A stretch of DNA of 39,164 nt from Prochlorococcus sp. AG-355-A09 (GCA_003280995.1 QCDG01000013.1:1-39164); one strand, 5' to 3'; counted from the first letter of the stretch, positions 9,514 through 19,833 are shown. The notes: generated from the letters alone by a model not told the origin. Made by a program: numbers and translations.

Positions 9514-11697
9514 GTGATTTTGAACCCCGAGTTAAAAGAAAAAGGAGAAATAAAAGATTTAATGAACTCAAAGGATTCTTTTAGAGCTTTTCCTTTAGCA
9601 GCAATTACGGGTCATAGCTTATTGAAATTATCATTGCTTTTGGCAGCAGTTGATCCGAGTTTAGGAGGAGTGATTATCGCTGGCGGAAGAGGTACTGGTA
9701 AGTCAGTATTAGCAAGGGGTTTGCATACTTTACTCCCTCCTGTAGAAGTGTTAGATAATGAATTAATACTGGAAACACTATCTAAGAGAAATAGTAATAC
9801 TTCATTAAGACCTATTGGTAGGAACCTAGATCCAGATAAACCAGAGGAATGGGATATTAGTACTAATAAATTGTTAGAGGAGACCATTGGAAGTGATTAT
9901 TTGAATCAAATTGATGAAATTCCAAAAAAAGTAATAGAGGCACCATTTGTTCAAGTTCCTATTGGTATAACTGAAGATAGACTTGTTGGATCAATTGATG
10001 TCGCTGCCTCATTAAGTTTGGGAGAACAAGTGTTTCAGCCCGGAATTCTAGCAGAAGCTCATAGAGGTGTTCTGTATGTAGACGATATAAATTTATTAGA
10101 TGACGGAATTGTAAATTTAATTCTTGAAGCTATAGGAAGAGAGCAAAATAATATTGAAAGAGATGGTTTGAGCCTCTCTCATCCTTGTAAGTCTCTTTTA
10201 ATAGCAACTTATAATCCTGAAGAAGGTGCTTTACGAGATCATGTTTTAGATCGTTTTGCTATTGTGCTGTCCGCAGATCAATCTATTGATAATGCTCAAA
10301 GAGTTGAGATTACAAAATCTGTTTTATCACACGCAGAAAATAATATTAAATTTTCAGAAAAATGGTCCGAAGAATCCGATAATTTATCTACTCAATTAAT
10401 TTTGGCAAGACAATGGTTAAGTGATGTCAAGATAACAAAAGAGCAAATAACCTATTTAGTGAATGAAGCTCTTAGGGGAGGAGTAGAAGGGCATAGGTCA
10501 GAACTATTTGCAGTAAAAGTAGCAAAGGCTAATGCAGCTCTTCGAGGCGATGAGAATGTAAATTCTGAAGACCTAAAAGTCGCAGTAAGGTTAGTTATTC
10601 TTCCAAGAGCAATGCAAATACCTCCAGAAGATGATGATATTCAACCCCCCCCTCCAGAGGATCAGAGTCCTCCACCTCCTCCTCAATCAAACAATGAAGA
10701 GTCTGAACCTGATACGAATGAAAATGATAATGAGCAGGACCAAGAACAAGAAGAAGATAATTCTGATGGAGAAGAAGAATCTACTCCTGAAATACCCGAA
10801 GAATTTATACTAGATCCTGAGGCATGTATGGTCGATCCTGATTTATTACTTTTTTCATCAGCTAAAGCAAAAGCAGGAAATAGTGGAAGTAGATCAGTGA
10901 TATTTAGTGATAGTAGAGGAAGATATGTAAAACCTATAATTCCAAGAGGTAAAGTAAAAAGAATTGCGGTAGATGCCACTTTACGAGCTGCAGCGCCTTA
11001 TCAAAAATCGAGAAGATTAAGGAATCCTAATAAATCAATAGTTATAGAAGAAAATGATTTTAGGGCAAAGCTTCTGCAAAAAAAGGCGGGTGCTTTAGTT
11101 ATTTTTCTTGTTGATGCAAGTGGTTCTATGGCTCTAAATAGAATGCAAAGTGCTAAAGGCGCAGTTATCAGGCTTTTGACTGAGGCATATGAGAATAGAG
11201 ATGAAGTAGCTCTTATTCCTTTTAGAGGTAACCAAGCAGAAGTTCTTTTACCTCCAACAAGATCTATAACTGCTGCGAAAAGAAGGCTAGAAACGATGCC
11301 ATGTGGAGGTGGATCGCCTTTGGCACATGGACTAACACAATCGGCCAAAGTAGCAAAAAATGCGCTCTCTACTGGAGATATAGGTCAAGTGATTGTTGTT
11401 GGGATTACCGATGGCCGAGGAAATGTTCCTTTAGGAGTATCTCTAGGACAAAATGACATTGAGGAAAAAGATAATGAAAATGAAAATGTCAATTTAAAAC
11501 AAGAGGTTCTAGATATCGCTGCAAAATATCCCATGCTTGGTATAAAACTATTAGTAATTGATACAGAGAGAAAATTTATAGCAAGCGGATTTGGTAAAGA
11601 ATTAGCAGAGGCAGCTCAAGGGAAATATGTCCAACTTCCAAAAGCTACAGATAAAGCAATCGCAGCTATGGCTTTAAATGCTATAAATGAATTCTAA
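9514..11697 (+). CDS. chlD: Magnesium chelatase subunit D
   Basis: ChlD, with ChlI and ChlH, inserts Mg2+ into protoporphyrin IX, the committed step of chlorophyll synthesis. The 727-residue protein has three parts: an AAA+ domain with a Walker A-like [14 protein letters not shown] (residues about 57-70); a proline-rich then acidic linker (about 378-430); and a C-terminal integrin-I (vWA) domain with the MIDAS motif DASGSM at residue 534. This is the usual ChlD architecture and length. The GTG at 9514 gives the longest frame; the ATG at 9562, preceded by AAAGGAGAA, would give 711 residues starting [10 protein letters not shown] and is a serious alternative. It is convergent with the MCE gene, with a seven-base gap. 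Confidence 0.96.
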   Translation: MILNPELKEKGEIKDLMNSKDSFRAFPLAAITGHSLLKLSLLLAAVDPSLGGVIIAGGRGTGKSVLARGLHTLLPPVEVLDNELILETLSKRNSNTSLRPIGRNLDPDKPEEWDISTNKLLEETIGSDYLNQIDEIPKKVIEAPFVQVPIGITEDRLVGSIDVAASLSLGEQVFQPGILAEAHRGVLYVDDINLLDDGIVNLILEAIGREQNNIERDGLSLSHPCKSLLIATYNPEEGALRDHVLDRFAIVLSADQSIDNAQRVEITKSVLSHAENNIKFSEKWSEESDNLSTQLILARQWLSDVKITKEQITYLVNEALRGGVEGHRSELFAVKVAKANAALRGDENVNSEDLKVAVRLVILPRAMQIPPEDDDIQPPPPEDQSPPPPPQSNNEESEPDTNENDNEQDQEQEEDNSDGEEESTPEIPEEFILDPEACMVDPDLLLFSSAKAKAGNSGSRSVIFSDSRGRYVKPIIPRGKVKRIAVDATLRAAAPYQKSRRLRNPNKSIVIEENDFRAKLLQKKAGALVIFLVDASGSMALNRMQSAKGAVIRLLTEAYENRDEVALIPFRGNQAEVLLPPTRSITAAKRRLETMPCGGGSPLAHGLTQSAKVAKNALSTGDIGQVIVVGITDGRGNVPLGVSLGQNDIEEKDNENENVNLKQEVLDIAAKYPMLGIKLLVIDTERKFIASGFGKELAEAAQGKYVQLPKATDKAIAAMALNAINEF

Positions 11698-11704
11698 ATA
11701 TTTC

Positions 11705-12550
11705 TCAGGGATAAATTTCGTTAAGGAATTTTGAAAGTCCAATAGTTAAATCTCTTATAGATTTAGTTAATTCTTTATCTTGCGTTAATTTTTCAAAATC
11801 ATCACTCATATCATCTATTTTGGTTGAGATAGATTTAGCAGCATTAATTGTCAACTTAATGTCATTAAGGGTATCTTTGTCATCGATAGTAGACAAAATG
11901 TTATTCAAATGATTTGCAGCAATTGTCATTTCTTTTATTAGAGGTTCAACTCTTTGTAGTTCTTGTTTTGATAAAAAAATTAATTCATCAAGATTTTCTT
12001 GTGTTCTGTCAAATTGGTCAATTGAGTTGACGACGTTTTCAATTAAGTTTTCTTGATTTGTTTCTTTTAAAAGTTGGCTAATTCTATTAGTTATATTTGA
12101 CAGACTTGATAGTTGTTTACCTGTAATAGTATCTCCCTCACAAATAATTAACTTAGTATCGCATTCTCCAGATATAGGTTTTGCAATGTTTTTAGGAATT
12201 GTCTTATCACTAGTTTCTAAAGCGACTTGAACATCTCCTCCAAGGAATGAATTTGTAACTACCCTTGCAAATGCTGGCCTTGGAAGAATAATTTCAGGAT
12301 TATTTAAAACTATTTTTGCTTTAATTGATTCGTTCGTAAACAAGATATCTTCTATTGATCCTACTAAAATTCCTCTGTAAGTAACTGGAGATTTTTTTGA
12401 TAAACCGCTCGCGTTATTGAATTCTGCAAAAAGGTGCCAATTTTTTGAAGATAATCTTACTCCTCTGAGCCAAAAAGAAAAAAATGTGAAAATTAAAATT
12501 CCCCCTAATAAGGAAAACCCAACTATTGAATCTCGTAAGCTTCTACGCAT
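11705..12550 (-). CDS. MCE/MlaD-domain protein of an ABC lipid transporter
   Basis: This 281-residue protein has one N-terminal membrane anchor (about residues 8-29), then an MCE domain containing NASGLSKKSPVTYRGILVGSI, followed by a long helical C-terminal region. MCE proteins form rings that channel phospholipids between membranes; relatives are E. coli MlaD and chloroplast TGD2. The domain would face the periplasm. It lies five bases downstream of an MlaF-type ATPase gene, forming an operon. The matching permease (MlaE/TGD1) is not in the window and is presumably encoded elsewhere. Confidence 0.87.
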   Translation of the reverse strand: MRRSLRDSIVGFSLLGGILIFTFFSFWLRGVRLSSKNWHLFAEFNNASGLSKKSPVTYRGILVGSIEDILFTNESIKAKIVLNNPEIILPRPAFARVVTNSFLGGDVQVALETSDKTIPKNIAKPISGECDTKLIICEGDTITGKQLSSLSNITNRISQLLKETNQENLIENVVNSIDQFDRTQENLDELIFLSKQELQRVEPLIKEMTIAANHLNNILSTIDDKDTLNDIKLTINAAKSISTKIDDMSDDFEKLTQDKELTKSIRDLTIGLSKFLNEIYP

Positions 12551-12555
12551 AATTT

Positions 12556-13341
12556 CTAAATGTCTTTGGGTTGCATTGGACCATCAAGTTTTCCATTCCT
12601 AAATTGAAATACATAGGGATCTTTACTCTTTTTAAATTCATCAATCGAGCCTGCCCATCTGAATTTGCCTCCATAAAGCATTAAAACTTTATCTGAAGTT
12701 CTTTCTATAGTACTAAGAACATGGCTAACCACAATAGATGATCCGCTAGCTTTATGATTTGTCTTATTAATTAAGTCTTCAATTCTTGATGAGGCAATGG
12801 GATCAAGGCCGGCAGTTGGCTCGTCAAAAAGTAATAAAGGTTTAGAATTTGCATTAAGAGTTTGATCAGTAATTAATGCCCTCGCAAAACTTACTCTTTT
12901 TTGCATGCCTCCACTTAGTTCATTTGGAAGTTTATTCTCAACATTAAATAATCCTACCTCAGCTAAGCATTCACGTACTATGTCATGAATAGAGTTTTTC
13001 GATAGTTTTTTATTTCTCTTGAGGAGAAAACCTACATTTTCTTCAATAGTTAGAGATCCTAATAAAGCAGGGTTCTGAAAAACTAGTCTGACATCAGGAG
13101 GATTATTTTGATCTAATCTCAAGTATGTTTGCTTCTCACCAAATATCTTTAATTCTCCTTTAGTGGGTAAAATTAGTCCTGCTAATATTTTTAATATGGT
13201 TGATTTACCAGAGCCTGAGGGGCCAACAATAGCTAATTTCTCTCCATCATTAAGTTCAAAATTTATTTGATTAAGCACATTAACCTCCCCCCAGCTTATT
13301 GAGAGGTTCTTTGTCTCCACAGCATACTTTGATTTCTTCAA
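12556..13341 (-). CDS. ABC transporter ATPase, MlaF/TGD3-like
   Basis: This is a 261-residue cytoplasmic ATPase that powers the neighbouring MCE transporter. Walker A is GPSGSGKST at residues 40-48, the Q-loop is VFQNPAL, the signature ELSGGMQKRV is near 141-150, and Walker B is LLLFDEPTAGLD near 169-180, followed by the switch histidine in VVSHV. The GGMQKR signature variant and DPPD-type insertion are typical of the Mla/Ttg2A/TGD3 branch, and the MCE neighbour supports the assignment. It is the first gene of the two-gene unit and is divergent from the YvcK-like gene. Confidence 0.88.
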   Translation of the reverse strand: MKKSKYAVETKNLSISWGEVNVLNQINFELNDGEKLAIVGPSGSGKSTILKILAGLILPTKGELKIFGEKQTYLRLDQNNPPDVRLVFQNPALLGSLTIEENVGFLLKRNKKLSKNSIHDIVRECLAEVGLFNVENKLPNELSGGMQKRVSFARALITDQTLNANSKPLLLFDEPTAGLDPIASSRIEDLINKTNHKASGSSIVVSHVLSTIERTSDKVLMLYGGKFRWAGSIDEFKKSKDPYVFQFRNGKLDGPMQPKDI

Positions 13342-13415
13342 AACTTATTTAAAAACATCTATATATTTCATTTTGCCTATTTTTAGAAATAAAAAAAGTA
13401 TGTATGAATTTGATT

Positions 13416-13421
13416 TATAAT
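13416..13421 (+). promoter_or_regulatory. Candidate -10 element upstream of yvcK-like gene
   Basis: A perfect TATAAT hexamer (context TGATTTATAATC) lies about 50 bases before the ATG at 13471, in the 129-base gap between divergent genes. No convincing -35 hexamer is visible, which is common in AT-rich genomes, so a chance match is possible. Confidence 0.3.
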
Positions 13422-13470
13422 CAATCTAATTGATTTTTTTATTTGAAGATAATAATGAACGAGGTTTTTA

Positions 13471-14856
13471 ATGAATAAGAGAAAAAAAAGAGTTAGAAGT
13501 TTGTACAAATACCATAAAAAGTATAACTTTCATCTATTAAACAAAATTTCAAGAATTTTGAGTTGGCTTTTGCCAGGACTGGTAATAAAAAGATGGATGC
13601 TTACTTCAGCAATAGGATTTCTTACTTCATTATTGGGCTTGTCAATTTGGACTAATTTAAGCCCTCTTTATTGGTTTACTGAAATATTTTTTGGTTTATT
13701 GACAGGTTTAACTAAAATCTTACCTGTTTCAGTATTAGGTCCATTAATATTTGTTATTGGAATTATATTGATAGGGATTGGACAAAATAGAAGTATTAAT
13801 TCTATTCAAAAAGCGCTTGTTCCAGAAAAAAATACATTTTTAGTTGATGCATTAAGAGTTAAAAGTAAATTAAACAGAGGTCCTAATATTGTTGCGATTG
13901 GGGGAGGTACAGGTTTATCTACTTTATTAAAAGGCTTAAAAAATTACAGTAGTAATATAACTGCAATCGTAACTGTATCTGATGATGGTGGAAGCAGTGG
14001 AATTCTTAGAAAACAATTAGGTGTGCAACCTCCAGGAGATATTAGAAATTGTTTGGCAGCCTTATCAAATGAAGAACCAATTTTAACTAGATTATTTCAG
14101 TATAGATTTTCAGAGGGAAGTGGTCTTGAGGGACATAGTTTTGGAAATCTATTCTTATCAGCTTTAACAACGATCACAGGCAGTTTAGAAAAAGCAGTTC
14201 AAGCCTCTAGTAAGGTTTTGGCGGTACAAGGTCAAGTGTTACCTGCAACAAATATTGATGTTATGTTATGGGCTGAATTAGAAGATGGTGAAAAGATTTT
14301 TGGTGAAAGCAAGATCAGTAAATCTAAAAAATTAATTTCGAGGATTGGTTACCTACCAGAAAATCCTTCAGCTCTTCCGAGTGCTCTTGCATCAATAAAA
14401 GAAGCTGATTTAATTGTTCTTGGCCCAGGTAGTCTATACACTTCTTTATTGCCTAATCTTTTAGTCCCAGAGATAGTGGATGCCTTATTGCAAAGTAATG
14501 CTCCTAAAATTTATATAAGTAATTTGATGACTCAACCTGGAGAAACAGATGGACTTGATGTCTATCAACATATCAAAGCAATAGAAAAACAATTATCAAA
14601 TTTTGGAGTTAATGCTCGAATTTTTAACTCAATATTATCTCAGATTCAATTTGAAAAGTCTCCATTAGTAGACTATTACGAAAGTAGAGGTGCAGAGCCT
14701 GTCAAATGCAATAAAGAAAAATTATTATCTGAGGGTTATTATGTTTTGCAAGCACCATTGTATTCAAAAAGAATAACTCCTACTCTTAGACATGATCCAA
14801 GAAGACTTGCAAGAGCAGTTATGTTTCTTTACCGCAAATTAAAAAAACTAAACTAA
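13471..14856 (+). CDS. YvcK/CofD-like family protein (gluconeogenesis factor type)
   Basis: This is a 461-residue protein. A basic N-terminus is followed by two membrane-spanning segments (about residues 42-68 and 82-102), and then the YvcK/CofD-like domain with [48 protein letters not shown] and [15 protein letters not shown]. In Bacillus the soluble homologue binds UDP-GlcNAc and affects the switch between gluconeogenesis and cell-wall synthesis; the membrane anchor is a feature of cyanobacterial forms. The substrate here is not demonstrated. The 3' end overlaps the convergent ndhJ by four bases. Confidence 0.88.
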   Translation: MNKRKKRVRSLYKYHKKYNFHLLNKISRILSWLLPGLVIKRWMLTSAIGFLTSLLGLSIWTNLSPLYWFTEIFFGLLTGLTKILPVSVLGPLIFVIGIILIGIGQNRSINSIQKALVPEKNTFLVDALRVKSKLNRGPNIVAIGGGTGLSTLLKGLKNYSSNITAIVTVSDDGGSSGILRKQLGVQPPGDIRNCLAALSNEEPILTRLFQYRFSEGSGLEGHSFGNLFLSALTTITGSLEKAVQASSKVLAVQGQVLPATNIDVMLWAELEDGEKIFGESKISKSKKLISRIGYLPENPSALPSALASIKEADLIVLGPGSLYTSLLPNLLVPEIVDALLQSNAPKIYISNLMTQPGETDGLDVYQHIKAIEKQLSNFGVNARIFNSILSQIQFEKSPLVDYYESRGAEPVKCNKEKLLSEGYYVLQAPLYSKRITPTLRHDPRRLARAVMFLYRKLKKLN

Positions 14857-15383
14857 TAAGCATCTTGAAGTTCATAGAAATCTGGCTGAATATAATCTTT
14901 TCGTAATGGCCATCCTCTCCAATCTTCAGGCATTAATAGTCTTTTGGGATTGGGATGATCAATAAAATTTATTCCATACATATCAAAAGTTTCTCTTTCT
15001 TGCCAATCACTTCCTTTAAAAATTTTATACAAACTAGGGATTGATAAATCAGAATCTCTCTTTAAGAAAACTTTTAATCTAACTTCTTTAATTTTTTTAA
15101 TTTTTTGTAAATCATCAACGGTTATAAAATGGTAGAAACTAACAAGATTTTTACCTGGTCCCTCATCATATCCTCCTTGACATTGGAGATAGTTGAAACC
15201 GTAATTTCTCAAGGCAGATACTGTTTCAAATAATTTGTCAGGTTCCACAGAAATATTTTCAATTCCTATGTGATCATTAGGTAAAGATTGATTTGGAATT
15301 CCATCTTTAGACAAAGATTGGCTTATAACACCTTCTTTTTCTATTGAAACATCTGAGGATTTAGCTAAACCGTCTTTTTCCAT
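14853..15383 (-). CDS. ndhJ: NAD(P)H-quinone oxidoreductase subunit J
   Basis: This is a peripheral-arm subunit of the thylakoid NDH-1 complex, which carries out respiratory and cyclic electron flow. The 176-residue protein is homologous to the 30-kDa/NuoC subunit; [16 protein letters not shown] and [20 protein letters not shown] are the family signature. The N-terminal 30 residues are low-complexity with a near-repeat ([10 protein letters not shown] then [10 protein letters not shown]) and are likely disordered. It is the last gene of ndhC-K-J; its ATG shares one base with the ndhK stop (TAATG), indicating translational coupling. Confidence 0.97.
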   Translation of the reverse strand: MEKDGLAKSSDVSIEKEGVISQSLSKDGIPNQSLPNDHIGIENISVEPDKLFETVSALRNYGFNYLQCQGGYDEGPGKNLVSFYHFITVDDLQKIKKIKEVRLKVFLKRDSDLSIPSLYKIFKGSDWQERETFDMYGINFIDHPNPKRLLMPEDWRGWPLRKDYIQPDFYELQDAY

Positions 15384-16117
15384 TAGTCTTCTACAGTATC
15401 AATAATTTCAGCTTTTTCGGTGTTTTCAGGTAATTCAGTTATTTTTTCTTTTTTGGAGGAGGGAATTACGTTAGCTGAAGATTTGTTTAGATATTTACCT
15501 TTATTTTCTGAGAAAACAAGATTCATCTCGTGATCAGATGTTATGTATCTGTGAGTTTGCTCTGTTTTTGTGCGCTCTAAAATTGATTCATTACCAACTT
15601 TTTTTCTTAATTTAATAACTGCATCAAAAATTGCTTCTGGTCTTGGTGGACATCCTGGAAGATATAAATCAACGGGAATCAATTTGTCAACTCCTCTTAC
15701 AGCAGTTGTAGAATCTGCACTGAACATTCCCCCTGTAATTGTGCAAGCACCCATCGCAATAACATATTTTGGTTCAGGCATTTGTTCATAAAGTCTTACT
15801 AGGGCTGGAGCCATCTTCATAGTTACTGTTCCTGCAACTATTAGCAAATCTGCTTGCCTTGGCGAGCTTCTAGGTACTAATCCAAATCTATCAAAATCAA
15901 ATCTAGATCCGATTAAGGCAGCAAATTCTATAAAACAACAAGCTGTTCCGTACAAGAGAGGCCAAAGACTGCTTAGTCTAGCCCAATTATGAAGATCGTC
16001 TAAGCTTGTTAATATAATATTTTCGCTTAAATCTGTAGTAACTTGGGGTGCACCAAGAGGATTACAAGTCCCTTCTCGAATTTCTCTTATTGCTTTTGGG
16101 GATAATTGTGGATTCAA
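15383..16117 (-). CDS. ndhK: NAD(P)H-quinone oxidoreductase subunit K
   Basis: This is the NDH-1 subunit that carries the [4Fe-4S] cluster N2 next to plastoquinone. Of 244 residues, the four expected cysteines are C60 and C61 in [10 protein letters not shown]125 in [10 protein letters not shown] and C156 in [10 protein letters not shown] charged, probably disordered tail follows after about residue 205, longer than in minimal homologues. It lies four bases after ndhC and overlaps ndhJ by one base. Confidence 0.97.
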   Translation of the reverse strand: MNPQLSPKAIREIREGTCNPLGAPQVTTDLSENIILTSLDDLHNWARLSSLWPLLYGTACCFIEFAALIGSRFDFDRFGLVPRSSPRQADLLIVAGTVTMKMAPALVRLYEQMPEPKYVIAMGACTITGGMFSADSTTAVRGVDKLIPVDLYLPGCPPRPEAIFDAVIKLRKKVGNESILERTKTEQTHRYITSDHEMNLVFSENKGKYLNKSSANVIPSSKKEKITELPENTEKAEIIDTVED

Positions 16118-16121
16118 TTTT

Positions 16122-16484
16122 TTAACTCCATTCTAAAGCACCTTTTCTCCATGCGTATGCCAGGGCGATAACAAGTATTGCGATGAAGATTAAAGCTTCA
16201 ATAAACGCTAATAAGCCCAATCTATTAAAAGCAACAGCCCAAGGATAAAGGAATACTGTCTCTACATCAAATATAACGAAAACCAAGGCAAACATGTAAT
16301 AACGAATATTAAATTGAATCCATGCTCCTCCAATAGGCTCCATTCCTGATTCATATGTAAGTTTTCTTTCACCTGTTCTGCCTTTAGGCGAAACGATGAG
16401 ATTAGTAACTAAAGCTAATACTGGAACAGCTGCGGCAATTAGAAGGAAACCTAAAAAGTATTCATAGCCAGTTAATAAAAACAT
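16122..16484 (-). CDS. ndhC: NAD(P)H-quinone oxidoreductase subunit 3
   Basis: This is a small membrane subunit of NDH-1 (NuoA/ND3 homologue) with 120 residues and three predicted transmembrane helices (about 6-28, 63-84 and 89-111). [19 protein letters not shown] is the conserved loop near the quinone site. It is the first gene of ndhC-K-J. Its start codon lies 77 bases from the divergent rubredoxin gene, in a gap holding two perfect palindromes. Confidence 0.97.
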   Translation of the reverse strand: MFLLTGYEYFLGFLLIAAAVPVLALVTNLIVSPKGRTGERKLTYESGMEPIGGAWIQFNIRYYMFALVFVIFDVETVFLYPWAVAFNRLGLLAFIEALIFIAILVIALAYAWRKGALEWS

Positions 16485-16512
16485 CTTAAAAAATTAATTT
16501 TGAATAAAAGTC

Positions 16513-16524
16513 GCTTAATTAAGC
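16513..16524. promoter_or_regulatory. 12-bp perfect palindrome in ndhC/rubredoxin gap
   Basis: GCTTAATTAAGC reads identically on both strands. It lies about 29 bases before the ndhC start and about 38 before the rubredoxin start, a plausible operator for a dimeric regulator shared by both transcripts. The regulator is unknown, and short AT-rich palindromes can occur by chance. Confidence 0.3.
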
Positions 16525-16537
16525 AAAATCTTTTAAA

Positions 16538-16550
16538 GTTCTTAAAGAAC
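16538..16550. promoter_or_regulatory. 13-bp inverted repeat upstream of rubredoxin gene
   Basis: GTTCTT-A-AAGAAC is a perfect 6-bp inverted repeat with a one-base centre. It ends 11 bases before the rubredoxin GTG and lies 13 bases from the other palindrome. It could be a second operator half or part of the 5' leader. Confidence 0.3.
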
Positions 16551-16561
16551 AATAATAAACC

Positions 16562-16990
16562 GTGAGTGAAAACATTCAACCAGCCTCTGAGGAAAACAAA
16601 ATAGTTGAAGACTTTGAGAAAGAAAAAACTTCTGAAAATCCCTCAGGAGCAAAAGTTGAACAGCTTGTCCCTAATTTAGAACAAAATAGATTCGAATGTA
16701 GAAGTTGTGGATACATTTATGATCCGTCTGAAGGAAATAAGAAATTAAACATACCTAAAAATACGCCTTTTTCAGACTTGGATGGGAATACTTTTGCTTG
16801 CCCTGTTTGTCGAGCTGGTAAAAATTTTTATAAGGATATTGGATCTAGAGCAAAACCTAGTGGATTTGAAGAGAATTTAGTTTATGGATTTGGATTTAAT
16901 AGTTTACCTCCTGGACAAAAAAATATTTTGATTTTTGGAGGGTTGGCGTTTGCTGCTGCTATGTTCCTTTCTTTGTACTCTTTGCATTAA
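16562..16990 (+). CDS. rubA: Membrane-anchored rubredoxin (photosystem assembly)
   Basis: This 142-residue protein has an acidic disordered N-terminus, a rubredoxin domain whose four iron-binding cysteines are C46, C49, C80 and C83 (CRSC...CPVC), and a C-terminal transmembrane helix at about 121-141. Thylakoid rubredoxins of this type are needed for accumulation of photosystems in cyanobacteria and algae, and the gene order rubredoxin-ycf48-psbEFLJ is widely conserved, as here. GTG is the only suitable start because no ATG lies upstream in frame, and no clear Shine-Dalgarno precedes it. The start of ycf48 is nine bases downstream. Confidence 0.93.
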   Translation: MSENIQPASEENKIVEDFEKEKTSENPSGAKVEQLVPNLEQNRFECRSCGYIYDPSEGNKKLNIPKNTPFSDLDGNTFACPVCRAGKNFYKDIGSRAKPSGFEENLVYGFGFNSLPPGQKNILIFGGLAFAAAMFLSLYSLH

Positions 16991-16999
16991 TATAATTAA

Positions 17000-18013
17000 A
17001 TGAAAAATTTTTTTACCAGTATTCCTAATCTTCTTTTATCTGTAGTTCTCTGTTTTGTTTTAAGCAGTTGTTCATCTACAGGTGTCAAGATGAATGAAAG
17101 CAGCCCTTGGAAAACAATTCAGTTTGAGGACCAGGCTAATGCTTTAGATGTTGATTTTATAGATGATAATCATGGGTTTTTAGTAGGCTCAAACAGATTA
17201 ATTATGGAATCTACTGATGGTGGTGAAACATGGGAAAAAAGATCATTAGATATTTCTGCTGAAGAGAACTTTCGCCTTCTCGATATTGATTTCAAGGGTT
17301 CTGAAGGTTGGTTAATTGGGCAACCCTCACTCGTAATGCATACTCTCGATGAAGGTAAAAATTGGACTAGGCTTTCACTTGGGAAGTTACCAGGTCAGCC
17401 TTTCTTAGTTACTACTATCGATGAAGGAGTTGCTCAATTGGCGACAACCTCAGCAGCTATTTATGAAACTTCCAATAGCGGTGAAACATGGGAGGCAAAA
17501 GTATCAGACCCATCGGAACAGGGAGGTATAAGAGATTTAAGAAGAACATCTAACGGTGATTATGTGAGTGTAAGCAGTCTTGGAAATTTCTTTTCTACTC
17601 TTGATAGTGATAGCAATACTTGGATTGCTCACCAAAGAGCAAGTAGTAAGAGAGTGCAAAGCATTGGTTTCAATCCCGAGGGAAGTTTATGGATGCTTTC
17701 AAGAGGTGCGGAAATTAGATTTAATGAAGATTCCAACAATCTAGAAAGTTGGTCAAAGCCTATAATTCCTATTCTTAATGGTTACAATTATTTAGATATG
17801 GGATGGGATCCAAATGGTGACATATGGGCTGGCGGTGGTAATGGCACATTAATAGTAAGTAAAGATCAAGGTGAAACTTGGAATTCAGATCCTCTTGCTT
17901 CTGCATTGCCTACTAACTATATAAAAATAGTTTTTCTTGATAAGGAGTCTTTAGATAATCAAAAAGGATTCATACTTGGCGAGCGTGGTTACATTCTTAA
18001 ATGGAATGGCTAA
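17000..18013 (+). CDS. ycf48: Photosystem II assembly factor Ycf48 (HCF136 homologue)
   Basis: It binds early D1 assembly intermediates of photosystem II on the lumenal side. The 337-residue protein has a lipoprotein signal (hydrophobic segment then LSSC with the lipidated Cys at 24), and a seven-bladed propeller built from BNR-like repeats, visible as repeated [18 protein letters not shown] and SKDQGETWN segments. The length matches the family. It sits between rubredoxin and psbE, the standard cyanobacterial order. Confidence 0.95.
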   Translation: MKNFFTSIPNLLLSVVLCFVLSSCSSTGVKMNESSPWKTIQFEDQANALDVDFIDDNHGFLVGSNRLIMESTDGGETWEKRSLDISAEENFRLLDIDFKGSEGWLIGQPSLVMHTLDEGKNWTRLSLGKLPGQPFLVTTIDEGVAQLATTSAAIYETSNSGETWEAKVSDPSEQGGIRDLRRTSNGDYVSVSSLGNFFSTLDSDSNTWIAHQRASSKRVQSIGFNPEGSLWMLSRGAEIRFNEDSNNLESWSKPIIPILNGYNYLDMGWDPNGDIWAGGGNGTLIVSKDQGETWNSDPLASALPTNYIKIVFLDKESLDNQKGFILGERGYILKWNG

Positions 18014-18150
18014 ATCTGTAATAACTTAAGAAAATAATAAAAAAAATCTTAATTTTGGATGAATTTAACAACTGTCTGTAACCAAGCTGTTAATTTCTTC
18101 GCGAACTTATGATTTTACACTGTAAGATCATATGGTAAACATTTGTGATT

Positions 18151-18399
18151 ATGGCCGCAGGTTCAACGGGTGAACGCCCATTTTTTGAAATAATCACCAG
18201 TATTAGGTACTGGATTATTCATGCAGTAACATTACCAGCTATTTTTATAGCAGGCTTCTTATTCGTATACACAGGCTTGGCTTACGACGCTTTTGGTACT
18301 CCTCGTCCGGATAGTTATTTTCAGGCATCTGAAGCAAAAGCTCCTGTTGTAACACAAAGATTTGAGGCGAAGTCCCAACTTGATTTAAGAACAAAATAA
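18151..18399 (+). CDS. psbE: Cytochrome b559 alpha subunit
   Basis: This is a photosystem II core subunit of 82 residues with one transmembrane helix; H24 in [12 protein letters not shown] is the axial haem ligand shared with PsbF. The frame extends two codons upstream to a GTG at 18145, but the ATG at 18151 gives the canonical [12 protein letters not shown] start. It is the first gene of psbE-F-L-J; a 137-base gap after ycf48 probably holds a promoter, although no clear hexamer pair is seen. Confidence 0.98.
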   Translation: MAAGSTGERPFFEIITSIRYWIIHAVTLPAIFIAGFLFVYTGLAYDAFGTPRPDSYFQASEAKAPVVTQRFEAKSQLDLRTK

Positions 18400-18401
18400 C
18401 T

Positions 18402-18548
18402 ATGTCTAATTCTCAAGCTCCAATGCAGGCTGCAGAAGTCCGCGTTTATCCTATATTTACTGTTCGTTGGCTGGCTGTTCACGCTTTAGCTATACCATCA
18501 GTATTCTTTTTGGGTTCCATTGCTGCTATGCAATTTGTAGCCCGATAA
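18402..18548 (+). CDS. psbF: Cytochrome b559 beta subunit
   Basis: This is a 48-residue photosystem II subunit. One transmembrane helix carries the haem ligand H27 in [12 protein letters not shown], and the C-terminus AMQFVAR is canonical. Its ATG is two bases after the psbE stop codon. Together with PsbE it coordinates the b559 haem involved in photoprotective electron flow around PSII. Confidence 0.97.
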
Positions 18549-18559
18549 ATTTAACTATC

Positions 18560-18679
18560 ATGCAAGTAAACGAAAATCCTAACAAAGTTCCAGTTGAACT
18601 TAATCGTACAAGCCTTTACTTAGGCTTACTATCAGTTTTTGTATTGGGAATTTTATTTTCCAGTTACTTTTTCAATTAA
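18560..18679 (+). CDS. psbL: Photosystem II protein L
   Basis: This 39-residue single-helix subunit sits at the PSII monomer interface. [20 protein letters not shown] followed by SYFFN is the near-invariant PsbL C-terminal half. The start used is the ATG at 18560; the frame is open further upstream into psbF but no conserved sequence is there. It is third in the psbEFLJ operon. Confidence 0.97.
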
Positions 18680-18688
18680 ATTAAAACT

Positions 18689-18886
18689 ATGAGTAAATTA
18701 AAAGGACCTGATGGAAGAATTCCAGATAGACTTCCCGACGGTAGACCAGCAGTTGCATGGGAAAGAAGATGGACTGAAGGAACTCTTCCTCTTTGGCTTG
18801 TTGCTACAGCAGGTGGAATTGCAGTTATCTTCGTTTTAGGTATATTTTTCTATGGTTCATACCAAGGGGTTGGAGCTGGAGGCTAA
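18689..18886 (+). CDS. psbJ: Photosystem II protein J
   Basis: This 65-residue single-helix PSII subunit is involved in electron flow and assembly near the plastoquinone channel. The hydrophilic N-terminus ([20 protein letters not shown]) is longer than in plant PsbJ, a feature of marine picocyanobacteria; [20 protein letters not shown] then FFYGSY is the conserved helix. It is the last gene of psbEFLJ and convergent with mtnP. Confidence 0.96.
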   Translation: MSKLKGPDGRIPDRLPDGRPAVAWERRWTEGTLPLWLVATAGGIAVIFVLGIFFYGSYQGVGAGG

Positions 18887-18929
18887 CAAATCCTCACCTT
18901 AACCTGATAATCACTTATATCAAAAAGAC

Positions 18930-19823
18930 CTAATAAGAATCAGTAAATATCCTTAGTTTCTCTTTTGTGGAGCTTGGGATATTTTCTTTTTGGGTTATCA
19001 ATCCATCTTTTAATGAAAAATGAGATTTGCTTTTTGGTCTTTCTTTGTCAATTAATTTTGCTACTTCAAATATTATTTTATTAGCCACTTCAGTATTTGA
19101 TCTAAGATTATCCAAAACCATCTCTACAGAAACTTCTTGATGAGTTTGATGCCAGCAATCATAATCAGTAACCATAGATAAGGAGGAGTAAGCTATTTCA
19201 GCTTCTTTAGCTAATCTAGCTTCTGTGTGGTTCGTCATTCCAATTATTGAACATCCCCAACTCCTATATAAATTAGATTCTGCTCTAGTTGAGAAAGCGG
19301 GACCTTCCATTGCTAGATAGGTACCCCCTCTATGCAATTGTCTACCGCCAGGAATATTTTTTTCTCCGATTTCACTTAATATACGTGATAAATTTGTGCA
19401 GAAGGGATCTCCCATAGTGACGTGAGCAACAGCTCCCTGGTTAAAGAAGGTTGCAGGTCTATTTTTTGTCCGGTCTATAAATTGATCTGGAACTACTATA
19501 TCAAGTGGCCTTATCTGTTCTTGTAATGAACCAACTGCTGATGGAGCAATAATCCATCTTACTCCTATTGATCTTAGAGCCCAAATATTAGCTTTGTAAG
19601 GGATTTCAGAAGGATTTAAACTATGTCTTCTGCCATGTCTAGGAATAAATGCTATCTCTAGGTTTCCAAGCTTATATACCTTTATTGAATCAGAAGGTTT
19701 ACCATAGGGAGTATTGATTTCTAGTTCTCTTAAGTACTCTATTTGATCCATTGAATAAAATCCACTTCCACCAATCACTCCTAATCTTGATTTTTCAATT
19801 GGTAATAAATGTTCTTTATTCAT
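18930..19823 (-). CDS. mtnP: S-methyl-5'-thioadenosine phosphorylase
   Basis: It phosphorolyses methylthioadenosine to adenine and methylthioribose-1-phosphate, the methionine-salvage step that removes the by-product of polyamine synthesis (cytosol). The 297-residue protein has the family start GVIGGSGFYSM, the phosphate-binding PRHGRRHSLNPSEIPYKANI, and the substrate motif YLAMEGPAFSTRAES followed by IGMTNHTEARLAKEAEIAY, which marks the MTAP rather than the PNP branch. Its ATG is only 10 bases from the divergent start of the SelD fusion. Confidence 0.93.
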   Translation of the reverse strand: MNKEHLLPIEKSRLGVIGGSGFYSMDQIEYLRELEINTPYGKPSDSIKVYKLGNLEIAFIPRHGRRHSLNPSEIPYKANIWALRSIGVRWIIAPSAVGSLQEQIRPLDIVVPDQFIDRTKNRPATFFNQGAVAHVTMGDPFCTNLSRILSEIGEKNIPGGRQLHRGGTYLAMEGPAFSTRAESNLYRSWGCSIIGMTNHTEARLAKEAEIAYSSLSMVTDYDCWHQTHQEVSVEMVLDNLRSNTEVANKIIFEVAKLIDKERPKSKSHFSLKDGLITQKENIPSSTKEKLRIFTDSY

Positions 19824-19833
19824 AGTGATGTAA

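Noticed and set aside
10683..11348. Two antisense frames (98 and 115 codons) opposite chlD.
   Set aside because: They mirror the low-complexity acidic linker and vWA codons of chlD; composition (Ser/Leu-rich) is that of an antisense shadow.
13419..13440. AATCAA/TTGATT hairpin followed by a T-run in the yvcK leader, resembling an attenuator.
   Set aside because: The stem is six pairs with a single G-C pair and too weak to act as a terminator.
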